Below are positions 1 to 8,521 of a stretch of 64,000 nucleotides of DNA, piece after piece. The notes beneath the pieces are model-generated. The model saw only the letters and a list, made by a program, of their open reading frames with translations, was not told the DNA's origin and searched no databases. Numbering within the stretch: the stretch's first letter is position 1; each line of letters opens with the position of its first letter. Source of the DNA: CBDCFL01 sp965216135 (GTDB taxonomy: Bacteria > Pseudomonadota > Alphaproteobacteria > Rhodobacterales > Rhodobacteraceae); assembly GCA_965216135.1 (NCBI GenBank), contig CBDCFL010000023.1:310001-374000 (forward strand). The letters run 5' to 3'. The position numbers were made by a program, and so were the translations under genes.

Positions 1-1
1 G

Positions 2-1234
2 GTGGCCCGTGTAGCTGAGGCCGGCTTGAGCGAGCCGACCCCCATACAGGCCCGGGCAATCCCGCTGGTGCTGGAGGGGCGCGATGTTATGGGTCTGGCC
101 CAGACCGGCACCGGCAAGACGGCGGCCTTCGGCCTGCCACTGATCCATCTGCTCAACCAAACCGGTACCAAAACTGCGCCGAAAACCGTGCGCGCGCTGA
201 TCCTTGCCCCAACGCGCGAGTTGGCCAGTCAGATCTCCACAGCTTTGCGCGGATTTACCGCCGGTTCACATCTGAAAATCGGGGTTGTCGTGGGCGGCAT
301 GTCAATCAGGGCGCAATCAGATCGCCTGTTGCGCGGCACCGACATTTTGATCGCCACCCCCGGTCGGCTGATCGACCATCTGGAGCGCGGCACGGTCACG
401 TTGGCCGAAACCCGGCATCTGGTGCTGGACGAGGCCGACCAGATGCTGGACCTTGGCTTCATCCACGCCTTGCGCAAGATTGCGGCGCTGTTGCCGGAAC
501 CGCGCCAGACGCTGCTATTTTCGGCCACCATGCCCAAACTGATGGCCGAACTATCGGCAAGTTACCTGACCAATCCGGTGCGCGTTCAGGTCGCGCCGCC
601 AGGCAAGCCGGTGGAAAAAGTTACGCAAGGCGTCCATTTCGTCGCGCAGGCCGCCAAGAAAGATTTGCTGGTTGATTATCTGTCAAGACATCCCAGCCAG
701 CAGGCGCTGGTGTTCGGGCGTACAAAACACGGGTCTGAAAAACTGATGAAAGCGCTGGTTGCGGCGGGTTTTTCGGCCTCGTCGATCCATGGCAACAAGA
801 GTCAGGGCCAGCGGGATCGCGCGCTCAGGGCGTTTCGCGAAGGTGAATTGATGGTGCTGGTGGCCACGGATGTCGCGGCGCGTGGCATCGACATTCCCGG
901 CGTGCGGCATGTCTATAATTACGACCTTCCGAATGTTCCCGAAAATTACGTGCATCGCATTGGCCGCACCGCACGTGCCGGTGCCGATGGTGCTGCCGTT
1001 GCCTTTTGTTCGCCGGCTGAAACCGGCGAACTGAAGGACGTTGAAAAGGCTATGGGCAAGGCCATTCCGGTAATCGGGGGGCGGCTTTGGGAAGGTACGG
1101 AAGTTGAAAAACCCGCGCGCCGGGGCGGCGGTCGCAATCGCGGTCGCACACGCAATGAGGCCGCCAATAATCCCGCCAAGCCCGGTGGCGCAGGCAAATC
1201 ACGCCGCCGCCGGCGTCACAAGCGCGCCGCCTAG
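2..1234 (+). CDS. DEAD-box ATP-dependent RNA helicase (5' partial), RhlE-like
   Basis: ATP-dependent RNA unwinding, probably in ribosome assembly or RNA turnover. The reading frame is open at the window edge, so the true start and the aromatic part of the Q motif lie outside. Visible motifs in order: TPIQ of the Q motif (residues 13-16), Walker A AQTGTGKT (about 33-40), PTRELA, TPGR, the DEAD box (LDEADQMLD), SAT, and the C-lobe arginine-finger motif HRIGRTARAG. The tail after about residue 370 is rich in Arg, Gly and Lys, as in RhlE-type enzymes, and probably binds RNA non-specifically. The family is certain; the subfamily (RhlE rather than another paralogue) is inferred from the short basic tail. 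Confidence 0.93.
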   Translation: MARVAEAGLSEPTPIQARAIPLVLEGRDVMGLAQTGTGKTAAFGLPLIHLLNQTGTKTAPKTVRALILAPTRELASQISTALRGFTAGSHLKIGVVVGGMSIRAQSDRLLRGTDILIATPGRLIDHLERGTVTLAETRHLVLDEADQMLDLGFIHALRKIAALLPEPRQTLLFSATMPKLMAELSASYLTNPVRVQVAPPGKPVEKVTQGVHFVAQAAKKDLLVDYLSRHPSQQALVFGRTKHGSEKLMKALVAAGFSASSIHGNKSQGQRDRALRAFREGELMVLVATDVAARGIDIPGVRHVYNYDLPNVPENYVHRIGRTARAGADGAAVAFCSPAETGELKDVEKAMGKAIPVIGGRLWEGTEVEKPARRGGGRNRGRTRNEAANNPAKPGGAGKSRRRRRHKRAA

Positions 1235-1320
1235 AGCGTAGGCGCCGGACCACGTTGCGAATTGACGAAACCGGCGGAAACGCGCAGAATTCCGCATGAA
1301 TTTCTTGTGCGAGGTTATCC

Positions 1321-2757
1321 ATGCTCCGGTCCACGGGTTTTCGGTTTTTCATCGTCGGCATTCTGGCGCTGCTGATGTTCATTCCGCTGTTTTTCGTCAG
1401 CGATATCGTCGACAGCCGCGCCAATTACAGCCGCGCGACCATCGACACGGTGGGTCGCGAATGGGGTGGCGCGCAGCTGTTTTCCGGCCCGCAAATGGTG
1501 ATCCCGGTCACCGAGGAGGTGACCACCACCAAACGCCGCGATGTGATTGATCCGGCCACCGGTCAGGCGTTGCGCGATGCCGCCTCGGGCAATGTGATCT
1601 ACGAACATTACGAAGAGACCAAGACCGAAACGCGCGCGCCGGTGTTCCTGTACCCCGACAGCTTTACGATGGAGGTCACCACCGTCAACGAGGAACGCCA
1701 CCGCGGCATTTTCGTCGTCCCGGTCTATCAGGCCGAGGCGGTGATGAGTTTCGACTTTCCGGCCAATGCCGCCGTTGATGCATTGGAAGGTGCCGAAGAC
1801 CTGCACTGGGACAAGGCCGAGATCCGCCTGTTCCTGTCATCAAACCGGGCGCTGCGAGGGCGCGCGAGCTTGCGCGCTGGCGATGCTGAACTGGCGCTCG
1901 AACCCCTGCCGGCCAATAATGATGGGCAGACCGGCATTGTCGCGGCCACCGGCGATCCGCGTGATCTGGGCGAGCTGCGGCTGGAGCTTGGCCTGAACGG
2001 CGCGCAATCACTGTCGATGACGCCAGTGGGCCGCATGAGCCGAGTGGTGATCAACTCCGACTGGCCGCATCCGAGCTTCTTCGGGGCCTTCCTGCCGGAC
2101 AATTCCGACATAACCGACGCTGGGTTTACCGCCACCTGGACCATCCCACACCTGGCGCGTGCCCTGCCGCAGGTGTCGCGCGAGAACTATTCGGCCCGAA
2201 CCGGGGCTGCCTTTGGCGTGCGGTTTTTTCAGCCGAATGACTTTTATCAAAAGGCCTATCGCGCCGCGCGTTACGGCATCCTGTTTATCGCGCTCACCTT
2301 CCTGACGGTCCTGTTGCTGGACCGCGTGGGCACCAAGCCGACCCACCCGGTCCAATACATCCTGATCGGCTTGGCGCAGTCGATTTTCGTCATTCTGATG
2401 GTGGCTTACGCTGAACAGATCGGCTTTGGCGCGGCCTATGCGCTGGCCAGTGGTGCGACCGTCGCGCTGTTGGTGATGTTCGGCTGGACGGCGCTGAAAA
2501 TGGGGCGGCGCACCTCGGTTCTGGCCGTGATGCTGCTCGTGCTTTACGGCGTGCTCTATCTGATCCTGCAAAGCGCCGATTACGCGCTTCTGGCGGGGGC
2601 GACGCTGGCCTTCATCGCGCTGGCGCTGACCATGTATCTGACCCGCAATGAGGATTGGTACGGACCCGAACGCGATCGCCAGCCGCGGCGCGGCTGGTTC
2701 GGTCGGGCACGTCCGGCCGCTGAAACTGCCGATCCAAACGGGCCGCCGCTGGAATGA
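1321..2757 (+). CDS. creD: CreD-family inner-membrane protein
   Basis: 478-residue membrane protein of the CreD family (cell-envelope integrity; E. coli CreD is induced by CreBC, and its biochemical role is not settled). It has one N-terminal membrane segment (about residues 8-28), a large extracytoplasmic region (about 30-310), and a hydrophobic C-terminal third with about five membrane segments (about 318-440). The hydrophilic tail is charged. The length fits the family (about 450 residues). No creBC-type regulators are adjacent. The stop overlaps the start of the DUF1989 gene by 4 bp (ATGA), so the two are probably translationally coupled. Confidence 0.88.
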   Translation: MLRSTGFRFFIVGILALLMFIPLFFVSDIVDSRANYSRATIDTVGREWGGAQLFSGPQMVIPVTEEVTTTKRRDVIDPATGQALRDAASGNVIYEHYEETKTETRAPVFLYPDSFTMEVTTVNEERHRGIFVVPVYQAEAVMSFDFPANAAVDALEGAEDLHWDKAEIRLFLSSNRALRGRASLRAGDAELALEPLPANNDGQTGIVAATGDPRDLGELRLELGLNGAQSLSMTPVGRMSRVVINSDWPHPSFFGAFLPDNSDITDAGFTATWTIPHLARALPQVSRENYSARTGAAFGVRFFQPNDFYQKAYRAARYGILFIALTFLTVLLLDRVGTKPTHPVQYILIGLAQSIFVILMVAYAEQIGFGAAYALASGATVALLVMFGWTALKMGRRTSVLAVMLLVLYGVLYLILQSADYALLAGATLAFIALALTMYLTRNEDWYGPERDRQPRRGWFGRARPAAETADPNGPPLE

Positions 2758-3593
2758 GCGCGCCAGGCGATGCCGACAGGCGACGCGCTGTGCGCCCGGT
2801 CATTTGCTATCCGCCAGAAACCTTGCCAGCGCCGGACCTGCCCGGCTATCACATCGCCCGCGATACCGCCCGAAAATCCGGCGAAACGCTGGTCCCGCCG
2901 CGCCAGGCAGGTTCGTTCCGTGTGCCCGCCGGTCACTTCTTTCGCATCTCATCTGTCGAGGGCCCGCAAGTCGGCGATCTGAACCTCTGGAACGCGCATG
3001 ACCTGAACGAGCGCTTCTATTCCGGCAAAACCCGCGCCCTTCACGGCAGCCATATCAGCACCGGCGACCGGATGTGGTCTTGCCTGCCGCATCTGCGGCC
3101 GATGGCCACGATTACCACCGACACACTCGACTGGTATGGCATCGACGCTTTTGGCGGCGCGGTTCACGACGTGATCGGCACCCGCTGCGATCCTTACACC
3201 AATGCCCTTCTGACCGGCGGGCAATATCACCATTGCTGCCATTCCAACCTGACCCGCGCATTATCACAGGAAACCGGCCTGCCATTGGCCGAGGCAGAGG
3301 CGCATATCCACGACGTGCTAAACGTCTTCATGTGCACCGGATTTGGGCGAGACACCGGCCAGTATTTCATGAAGGCCAGCCCGGTGCGCCCCGGCGATTA
3401 TATTGAATTCTTTGTAGAAATTGATCTGCTCGGAGCGATTTCGGCCTGTCCGGGCGGCGATTGTTCAACCACCCATTCCAGCGACACCGCGCACTGCTAC
3501 CCGCTAGTGGTCGAGATATTCGCGCCCTCAAGTCCGCCAGAAAACTGGTCGCCGCCCGCCGCCAACGCCTATGACGGCTCGCACGGCCTTTGA
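2754..3593 (+). CDS. DUF1989 / urea-carboxylase-associated family protein
   Basis: 279-residue soluble protein of the DUF1989 family, which includes proteins encoded next to urea carboxylase and proposed to act in urea or guanidine metabolism; the exact reaction is not established here. Family-like features are the central GDLNLWNAHD-like segment (about residues 72-83), the HCCHSNLTRAL segment (about 160-170) and the Cys-rich CPGGDCSTTH segment (about 233-242), which may bind metal. It starts inside the creD stop. No urea carboxylase or allophanate hydrolase is adjacent, so the pathway link is weak. It converges on deoD. Confidence 0.75.
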   Translation: MSAPGDADRRRAVRPVICYPPETLPAPDLPGYHIARDTARKSGETLVPPRQAGSFRVPAGHFFRISSVEGPQVGDLNLWNAHDLNERFYSGKTRALHGSHISTGDRMWSCLPHLRPMATITTDTLDWYGIDAFGGAVHDVIGTRCDPYTNALLTGGQYHHCCHSNLTRALSQETGLPLAEAEAHIHDVLNVFMCTGFGRDTGQYFMKASPVRPGDYIEFFVEIDLLGAISACPGGDCSTTHSSDTAHCYPLVVEIFAPSSPPENWSPPAANAYDGSHGL

Positions 3594-3632
3594 TTTCTTC
3601 TTTTCAAAAAAACTCAAATTTATCCGCGGCCA

Positions 3633-4337
3633 TCAGGCAAAAGCCGCCGCCAGCGTGATCTCGATCATATCGCCAAACGAGCGCTCGCGTTGATCTGAGG
3701 GCAGCGCGTCGCCAGTGATTAGGTGATCGGAAACCGTCAACACCGCCAGGGCACGCCGCCCATGGCGGGCGGCAAGGGTGTAAAGCTCGGCTGCCTCCAT
3801 CTCGACCCCCAGAATGCCGTGGCGCACCATTTGTTCGTTCAGATCAGGGCGTTCATCGTAGAATGTATCGGATGAATAAATTCCACCCACATGCACACCC
3901 ACATCCAATTTCGCCGCCGCATCCGCCGCTGCGCGCAGCAGGCCGTAATCGGCCACCGGCGCGTAGTTCAGCTCGCGCATGATCGTGCGCGACGGGGTGG
4001 ATACCGTGGTCGCTGTCATGGCGATGATGACATCGCGCAGCGCGATATGGTCCTGCATCGCGCCCGCAGAGCCGATCCGGATCAGCGACTGGGTACCGTA
4101 ATCCCGGATCAACTCGTTCACATAGATCGACAGACTGGGCATTCCCATGCCGGTGCCCTGGATCGTTACCCGATTGCCCTTGTAGGTGCCGGTAAAGCCC
4201 AGTATCCCGCGCACTTCGTTGATCAGTTTTGGCTCATCAAGAAACTTCTCGGCCGCCCAGCGCGCGCGATAGGGATCACCCGGCAAAAGCACGGTTTCAG
4301 CGATGTCGCCGGGTTTGGCACCGATATGGACTGTCAT
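3633..4337 (-). CDS. deoD: Purine-nucleoside phosphorylase, DeoD type
   Basis: Phosphorolysis of purine (deoxy)nucleosides to free base and (deoxy)ribose-1-phosphate in purine salvage. The 234-residue length is typical of hexameric DeoD enzymes. Visible signatures: the N-terminal HIGAKPGDIAETVLLPGDP segment with the phosphate-binding Gly-Asp, TGTYKGNRVTIQGTGMGMPS, the RIGSAGA segment, GVEMEAAELY near residue 180 (nucleoside site), and LTVSDHL with the catalytic Asp near 205. It is transcribed alone and converges with the DUF1989 gene. Other deo or nucleoside-transport genes are not adjacent. Confidence 0.95.
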   Translation of the reverse strand: MTVHIGAKPGDIAETVLLPGDPYRARWAAEKFLDEPKLINEVRGILGFTGTYKGNRVTIQGTGMGMPSLSIYVNELIRDYGTQSLIRIGSAGAMQDHIALRDVIIAMTATTVSTPSRTIMRELNYAPVADYGLLRAAADAAAKLDVGVHVGGIYSSDTFYDERPDLNEQMVRHGILGVEMEAAELYTLAARHGRRALAVLTVSDHLITGDALPSDQRERSFGDMIEITLAAAFA

Positions 4338-4357
4338 GAGTTCCTCCGCAATATCAG

Positions 4358-4478
4358 GCGATCATAGCGTTCAGCCACCCGAGCGAAAGCCGAATTCCGC
4401 CGCCGGAATCGCTCATCAGCCCTTTCGGGCTTTTCGCTAGCAAAGAGAGCCCGGATCAGGGCTCGATGAGCGGCCCGG
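4358..4478. other. Intergenic stretch with two short inverted repeats
   Basis: No gene is seen between deoD and the pirin gene end. The stretch holds two short hairpins (AGCCCTTTCGGGCT near 4420 and AGCCCGGATCAGGGCT near 4450). They lie just downstream of the minus-strand pirin stop and could form transcript 3' ends, although neither is followed by a clear T run on that strand. Confidence 0.4.
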
Positions 4479-5190
4479 CTAGGATTGCGTTTGAATGAAC
4501 GTGCCGTTCTGCAATTCCTGCATCGCCTTTACCAATTCTTCGCGGGTGTTCATCACGATCGGCCCATGCCATGCCACCGGCTCCTGGATCGGGCGGCCGG
4601 ACACCAGAAGAAACCGCACCCCTTCAGGTCCGGCCAGCACGGTTACCTCGTCGCCGGTATCAAAGCGCACCAGTGTGCGGTTGCCCGACAGATCACGGAT
4701 GTTCATCTCTTCGCCTGCAAACTCTTTTTCCACTCGGTCGCCCAAGGGTCGAGAGGCTTCGCGAAAGCTGCCCGCACCCGCGAATACATAAGCAAATGTA
4801 TTGGCATAGGTGTCGACCGCCAGCGTCTTGCGTCTGTTCGGCGGCACGGAGACGTCCAGATAGGTCGGCTCGGCGGCGATCCCGTCGACAGGACCACGCT
4901 GACCCCAGAAATTGCCGGTGATCACCCGCACACGGGTGCCATCATCGTCGGTAATCTCGGGAATATCCGCGCCCTGAATATCCTGATAGTGCGGCGCGGT
5001 CATTTTCAGCGCGGACGGCAAATTGGCCCACAGCTGAAAGCCGTGCATCTGTCCGCTCGCACTTCCGCGTGGCATTTCCTGATGCATGATCCCTGATCCG
5101 GCGGTCATCCACTGAACCGACCCCGCACCCAGTGTCCCGGAATTGCCGAGGCTGTCGCCGTGATCAACCTCACCTTCCAGCACATAGGTA

Positions 5191-6356
5191 ATACCACCGA
5201 GCGGAATGCCTGACTCACGTTGGGGATTCCCAAGCGGTCCGATCTCTGACTCAATGTGGTGAACCAATGAGGTTCGCCATGGCAGCGCCTATCGACTTAC
5301 GGAACGATTTTGACAGCGTCTCACTGCGGCGCCTCGCGAAGAGGACCAGGGACGCGACCCAGAGCCGTCGTCTGCTGGCGTTGGCCGAGGTCTACGATGG
5401 TGGCAGCAGGACGGATGCGTCGCGGATCGGCGGCGTCGGTCTGCAGATCATTCGCGACTGGGTGCGGCGCTTCAACGCCCGCGGACCGGACGGGCTGGTC
5501 GATGGGAAGTCACCGGGCGCACCCTCGAAGCTCAACGCCGATCACCGCCGCGCACTGGCGGAGGTTGTTGAGGCCGGCCCGGTCCCGGCGGTGGACGGCG
5601 TCGTGCGCTGGCGGCGCAAGGACCTGGCGCGGTGGCTCTTGGAGACGTTCGCCATCTCGCTCGACGAGACCACGGTCGGGCGCGAGTTGAAGGCGCTCGG
5701 CTTCGCCAAGATCTCGGCGCGGCCGCGCCACTACGCGCAAAACGAGCTGGCCGTCGAGGCTTTTAAAAAAAACTTCCCCGCCGAACTGGCGAAGATCCGG
5801 GCGAGGCTCCCGAAAGGCGTCGAGATAGAGCTGTGGTGGCAAGATGAAGCCCGCATCGGCCAGAAGAATAAGCTCACACGCCGATGGGCCAGACGTGGCA
5901 CGCGCCCGCGGGCGCCCCGCGACCAGCGCACCGAATGGGCCTATATCTTCGGCGCGATCTGTCCCGCGAAGGGGAAAGGCACCGGGCTGGTCATGCCCTG
6001 GTGCGACACCGACGCCATGGCGGCGCACCTCATCGAGATCAGTGCCGCCGTCGATCCCGGTGCCCATGCGGTGCTGATCGTCGATCAGGCCGGTTGGCAC
6101 TTGACGCCCAAGCTGGCGATCCCCGACAACATCACCGTCCTGGCGCTGCCGCCACGATCGCCCGAGTTGAACCCGGTGGAGAATGTCTGGCAATTCATGC
6201 GCGACAACTGGTTGTCGAACCGGATCTTCAAATCCTACGAAGACATCGTCGCGCTGTGCTGCCAAGCCTGGAACAACCTCATCGACCAACCATGGAAGAT
6301 CATGTCCCTCGGCATGCGCAAATGGGCGCATGGGTTCTGATCAATGACCGTTGGTA
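5191..6356 (+). mobile_element. IS630-type element A, copy 1 (1,166 bp, TA target duplication)
   Basis: The element is bounded by TA dinucleotides (5189-5190 and 6357-6358), the target duplication expected for the IS630/Tc1-mariner group. The left end begins ATACCACCGAGCG; the right end, read inward, begins TACCAACGGTCA, so the termini share only a short imperfect inverted repeat. It carries one intact transposase gene on the plus strand and interrupts the pirin gene. A second, slightly longer copy lies at 20003-21171. Confidence 0.92.
5279..6340 (+). CDS. IS630-family transposase (intact, element A copy 1)
   Basis: DDE transposase of about 353 residues. The N-terminal half holds helix-turn-helix domains for end binding (RIGGVGLQIIRDWVRRF, about residues 43-57), and the C-terminal half a DDE nuclease fold with the characteristic Asp in WWQDEARIG, Asp in LIVDQAGWH and Glu in SPELNPVENVW. 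ATG at 5279 (MAAPID) is chosen because an in-frame upstream ATG at 5267 falls out of frame in copy 2. A run of eight A after GAGGCTTTT keeps both halves in one frame here, unlike element B. Confidence 0.93.
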   Translation: MAAPIDLRNDFDSVSLRRLAKRTRDATQSRRLLALAEVYDGGSRTDASRIGGVGLQIIRDWVRRFNARGPDGLVDGKSPGAPSKLNADHRRALAEVVEAGPVPAVDGVVRWRRKDLARWLLETFAISLDETTVGRELKALGFAKISARPRHYAQNELAVEAFKKNFPAELAKIRARLPKGVEIELWWQDEARIGQKNKLTRRWARRGTRPRAPRDQRTEWAYIFGAICPAKGKGTGLVMPWCDTDAMAAHLIEISAAVDPGAHAVLIVDQAGWHLTPKLAIPDNITVLALPPRSPELNPVENVWQFMRDNWLSNRIFKSYEDIVALCCQAWNNLIDQPWKIMSLGMRKWAHGF

Positions 6357-6614
6357 TAATCGTCTCGATGCCGCGATGGGGATGCCACGGGAACCCCTTG
6401 GCGTATGCCGCCGGATCGTCGTTGCGGAAATCGTCGAGCAACAGGAATGGATCGCTCTTTTGCGGCTCGTGAAAGCCAAAGGCGCGGTAGAGGTGGACGC
6501 CCGCACCTTCAATCGTGGGCCGGGCAAGGGTTTCTGACTTCACAGGGCGCAATGACATGCTCGGCTCCTCGGTCTGGCTGGTAGCACCAACATATGCTGA
6601 GGCGACGAACATAC

Positions 6615-7726
6615 CGTGCCTATCCGGTTGTCACCCACACCCACTATATGTAGGGTGTGGCGTCGAGTGGCTCGGGAGGCGGACGAAGCGGGGATGGATG
6701 TTCCGCAGCGCGAAGACCTTTCGTTTCCGCGGTCGTTTCCCGAGTTTCAACGACTTTTCCCGGATGACGCGGCCTGTGCCGCCTACCTGGAGAAGGCGCG
6801 GTGGGGTGACGGGTTCGTCTGCCCCCATTGCCAGACGGCGGCAGAGCCGTTCCGCTTCACCAGCCGGCCCGGCGTCTTGCGCTGTCGAAAGTGCCGCCGC
6901 GACACCGGGCTGACGGCGGGGACGGTCATGGAGCGCTCCCATACGTCGCTGGGCGTATGGTTCTGGGCGGCCTATCTGGTTGCCAGCCAGACGCCCGGCA
7001 TGTCTGCCACACAGTTCCAGCGCCAGGTCGGGCTTTCCCGTTACGAAACCGCCTTTCAGATCCTCCACAAGCTCCGCGCTGGTATGGTCCGGCCGGATCA
7101 GGACCGCATCGGCAGCGAGGCCTGCGACCATGTCGAAGTCGACGAAACCTGGGTCGGCGGCCGCACGCGCGGCAAGGGCCGGGGCGTTCACCACAAGCTT
7201 CTTGTCGCCAGCGCCGTTGAAGTGCGACAGCGCAAGCCGGGAACCAAGCTCGATAAGCGGAAGGGCGGTCGCTACGCCGGACGTGTCCGACTCGCTGTCG
7301 TGCCAGACCGCAGCGCGGAATCGCTCTGCGGCTTTGTCGAGGGTGCCGTTACTTCGGGTGCGTCGGTCATCACCGACGATTGGTCCGGCTATACCAGCCT
7401 CGCCAAGCGCGGCTACAAACACCTCGCCGTCGCCGAGCGAGGCAACTCCCAGGTCGCTGAGGAGTATCTGCCGATCATTCATCTCGTCTTCGCCAACCTG
7501 AAGACGTGGCTGAGTGGCATTCATCACGGCGTGAGCCACCAGCACCTCCAAGCCTACCTCAACGAGTTCACCTTCCGCTTCAACAGGCGGTTCTGCCCGT
7601 TCAACGCCTTCCGGTCCCTGCTCGGAATCGCTGGCGATGTCACCGCTCCCACTTACGCCGAGCTTTACTCGGGCGACTGGGAGCACCCTAGATGTAGTGG
7701 GTGTGGGTGACAACCGGATAGGCATG
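6615..7726 (+). mobile_element. IS1595-type element, copy 1 (1,112 bp, 8-bp target duplication)
   Basis: Long terminal inverted repeats beginning TGCCTATCCGGTTGTCACCC are present at both ends. The 8-bp target duplication GAACATAC flanks the element at 6607-6614 and 7727-7734, matching the 8-bp duplications of the IS1595 family. One intact transposase gene is on the plus strand. It sits just upstream of the pirin start. A near-identical copy lies at 12593-13704. Confidence 0.93.
6694..7710 (+). CDS. IS1595-family transposase (copy 1)
   Basis: About 338 residues from ATG at 6694 (MDVPQRED). Upstream in-frame sequence back to 6616 is terminal-repeat DNA and is not counted. It has an N-terminal zinc ribbon (CPHC about residues 49-52 and CRKC about 69-72), then the ISXO2-like DDE domain with Asp in HVEVDETWVGG and Asp in ITDDWSGY, and a C-terminal segment with NEFTFRFNRR that includes the late catalytic region. 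The reading frame is intact. Confidence 0.93.
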   Translation: MDVPQREDLSFPRSFPEFQRLFPDDAACAAYLEKARWGDGFVCPHCQTAAEPFRFTSRPGVLRCRKCRRDTGLTAGTVMERSHTSLGVWFWAAYLVASQTPGMSATQFQRQVGLSRYETAFQILHKLRAGMVRPDQDRIGSEACDHVEVDETWVGGRTRGKGRGVHHKLLVASAVEVRQRKPGTKLDKRKGGRYAGRVRLAVVPDRSAESLCGFVEGAVTSGASVITDDWSGYTSLAKRGYKHLAVAERGNSQVAEEYLPIIHLVFANLKTWLSGIHHGVSHQHLQAYLNEFTFRFNRRFCPFNAFRSLLGIAGDVTAPTYAELYSGDWEHPRCSGCG

Positions 7727-7769
7727 GAACATACAATCTGCCGTAAACGCGCGAGCCTTGTGCGTCGGA

Positions 7770-8516
7770 TCAAAGTTGCACGTGAAAGTGATCATCGTGG
7801 CGCGCCGCCGCACAGCCCTGAAACCGCAACTTTGATCCCGACAAACCTAACTGGCTCAGGATATGCGGCTCGACAAAGACCTTGCCGACGCGCGTGTCGC
7901 CGTTCAGCCAGGCCAGTGCCGCACGCATGCGTTTGGGCTCCAGTGCAAGATCGCGCCAGAGCGGTTGTAGCGGGCTTAGATCCCATCGCAGAGACATGGT
8001 CCCATCGGGGCATGGCGAGGGTCCGGCCTGATAGGCGAAATAGCCCACCGGCGACCGGGTGGCGCCGGGGCGATAAATGTCGCTGTCGCTGTAGTAAAAC
8101 GCAAAGTCGATCTTGCGCCCATCGTCATGCGACAGATGCGGCAGCAGGGGAAAACCATCGAAAAACGGAAATCCTGCATCAAGCACACGGGTTTTCGTGC
8201 CCGGATGTTCGCGCTCCATCGCCGCCGCAAAATCGCGCGCCAGCGCGGCAAGTTCCGGGCTGACATAATGCAGGTTCATCAGGCAGAATATCGGCGATTG
8301 CACCCGAAGCGGCCCGTCTTTGATGCAAGGCAGCGGTTCGCGCCCAAAGATTGGGGCCAACACAATGGTTGCCGCGAATAACACGATGTAGAGCCCGGTA
8401 AAAGCCACGAGCCTGCGTTTGCTTGCCAGCGCCGCGAGCCAGGCCAGGCCGCCGATCTGGGTCAGGGCGGTCAGCACGAGTGCCAGACTTACGTGAAAGG
8501 CGATGCGCACGGGCAC
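7770..8516 (-). CDS. Membrane-anchored LAS-type (M15/M74-like) metallopeptidase-like protein
   Basis: 248-residue protein with two N-terminal membrane segments (about residues 5-30 and 35-57) followed by an extracytoplasmic domain. The domain carries a pattern typical of LAS peptidases (lysostaphin / D-Ala-D-Ala peptidase / MepA fold): HxxxxxxD in SHDDGRKID (about residues 129-137) and a terminal HxH in DHFHV (about 243-247). In this family these residues are zinc ligands, and the substrates are peptidoglycan peptides; the specific substrate here is inferred. The function call rests on motif spacing rather than a named homologue. Its stop is 35 bp from an IS1595 target duplication, so its 3' flank has been changed. 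Confidence 0.62.
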   Translation of the reverse strand: MPVRIAFHVSLALVLTALTQIGGLAWLAALASKRRLVAFTGLYIVLFAATIVLAPIFGREPLPCIKDGPLRVQSPIFCLMNLHYVSPELAALARDFAAAMEREHPGTKTRVLDAGFPFFDGFPLLPHLSHDDGRKIDFAFYYSDSDIYRPGATRSPVGYFAYQAGPSPCPDGTMSLRWDLSPLQPLWRDLALEPKRMRAALAWLNGDTRVGKVFVEPHILSQLGLSGSKLRFQGCAAARHDDHFHVQL

Positions 8517-8521
8517 CTGCC

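Larger units (their letters stand above)
4479..6558 (-). pseudogene. Pirin-family protein gene, split by an IS630-type insertion
   Basis: Cupin-fold pirin family (iron-binding; some members act as quercetin dioxygenases). The N-terminal part is read from ATG at 6558 to 6357 and ends in the HPHRGIETI segment that carries metal-ligand histidines. The remainder resumes at 5188 (ITYVLEGEV...) and runs to TAG at 4479. Removing the 1,166-bp element and one copy of the 2-bp TA duplication leaves 912 bp, exactly 304 codons, giving an intact 303-residue pirin. The insertion therefore seems recent and is the only lesion visible. As it stands, the C-terminal two-thirds (the HQEMP and EPVAWHGPIVMNTREEL segments) is cut off from its start. 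Confidence 0.92.

Noticed and set aside
4420..4434. AGCCCTTTCGGGCT as an intrinsic terminator for the pirin gene
   Set aside because: Stem is short and no T run follows on the minus strand; kept only as an inverted repeat.
5267..5278. Upstream ATG (MRFAMAAPID) as transposase start in IS630-A copy 1
   Set aside because: In copy 2 an extra T puts this ATG out of frame while MAAPID is unchanged, and the four added residues have no conservation.
6631..7773. Long minus-strand open frames of 364-380 codons across both IS1595 copies
   Set aside because: They are antisense to the transposase genes and have no recognisable motif; the plus-strand frames carry the zinc ribbon and DDE residues. GC-rich DNA commonly leaves such shadow frames.
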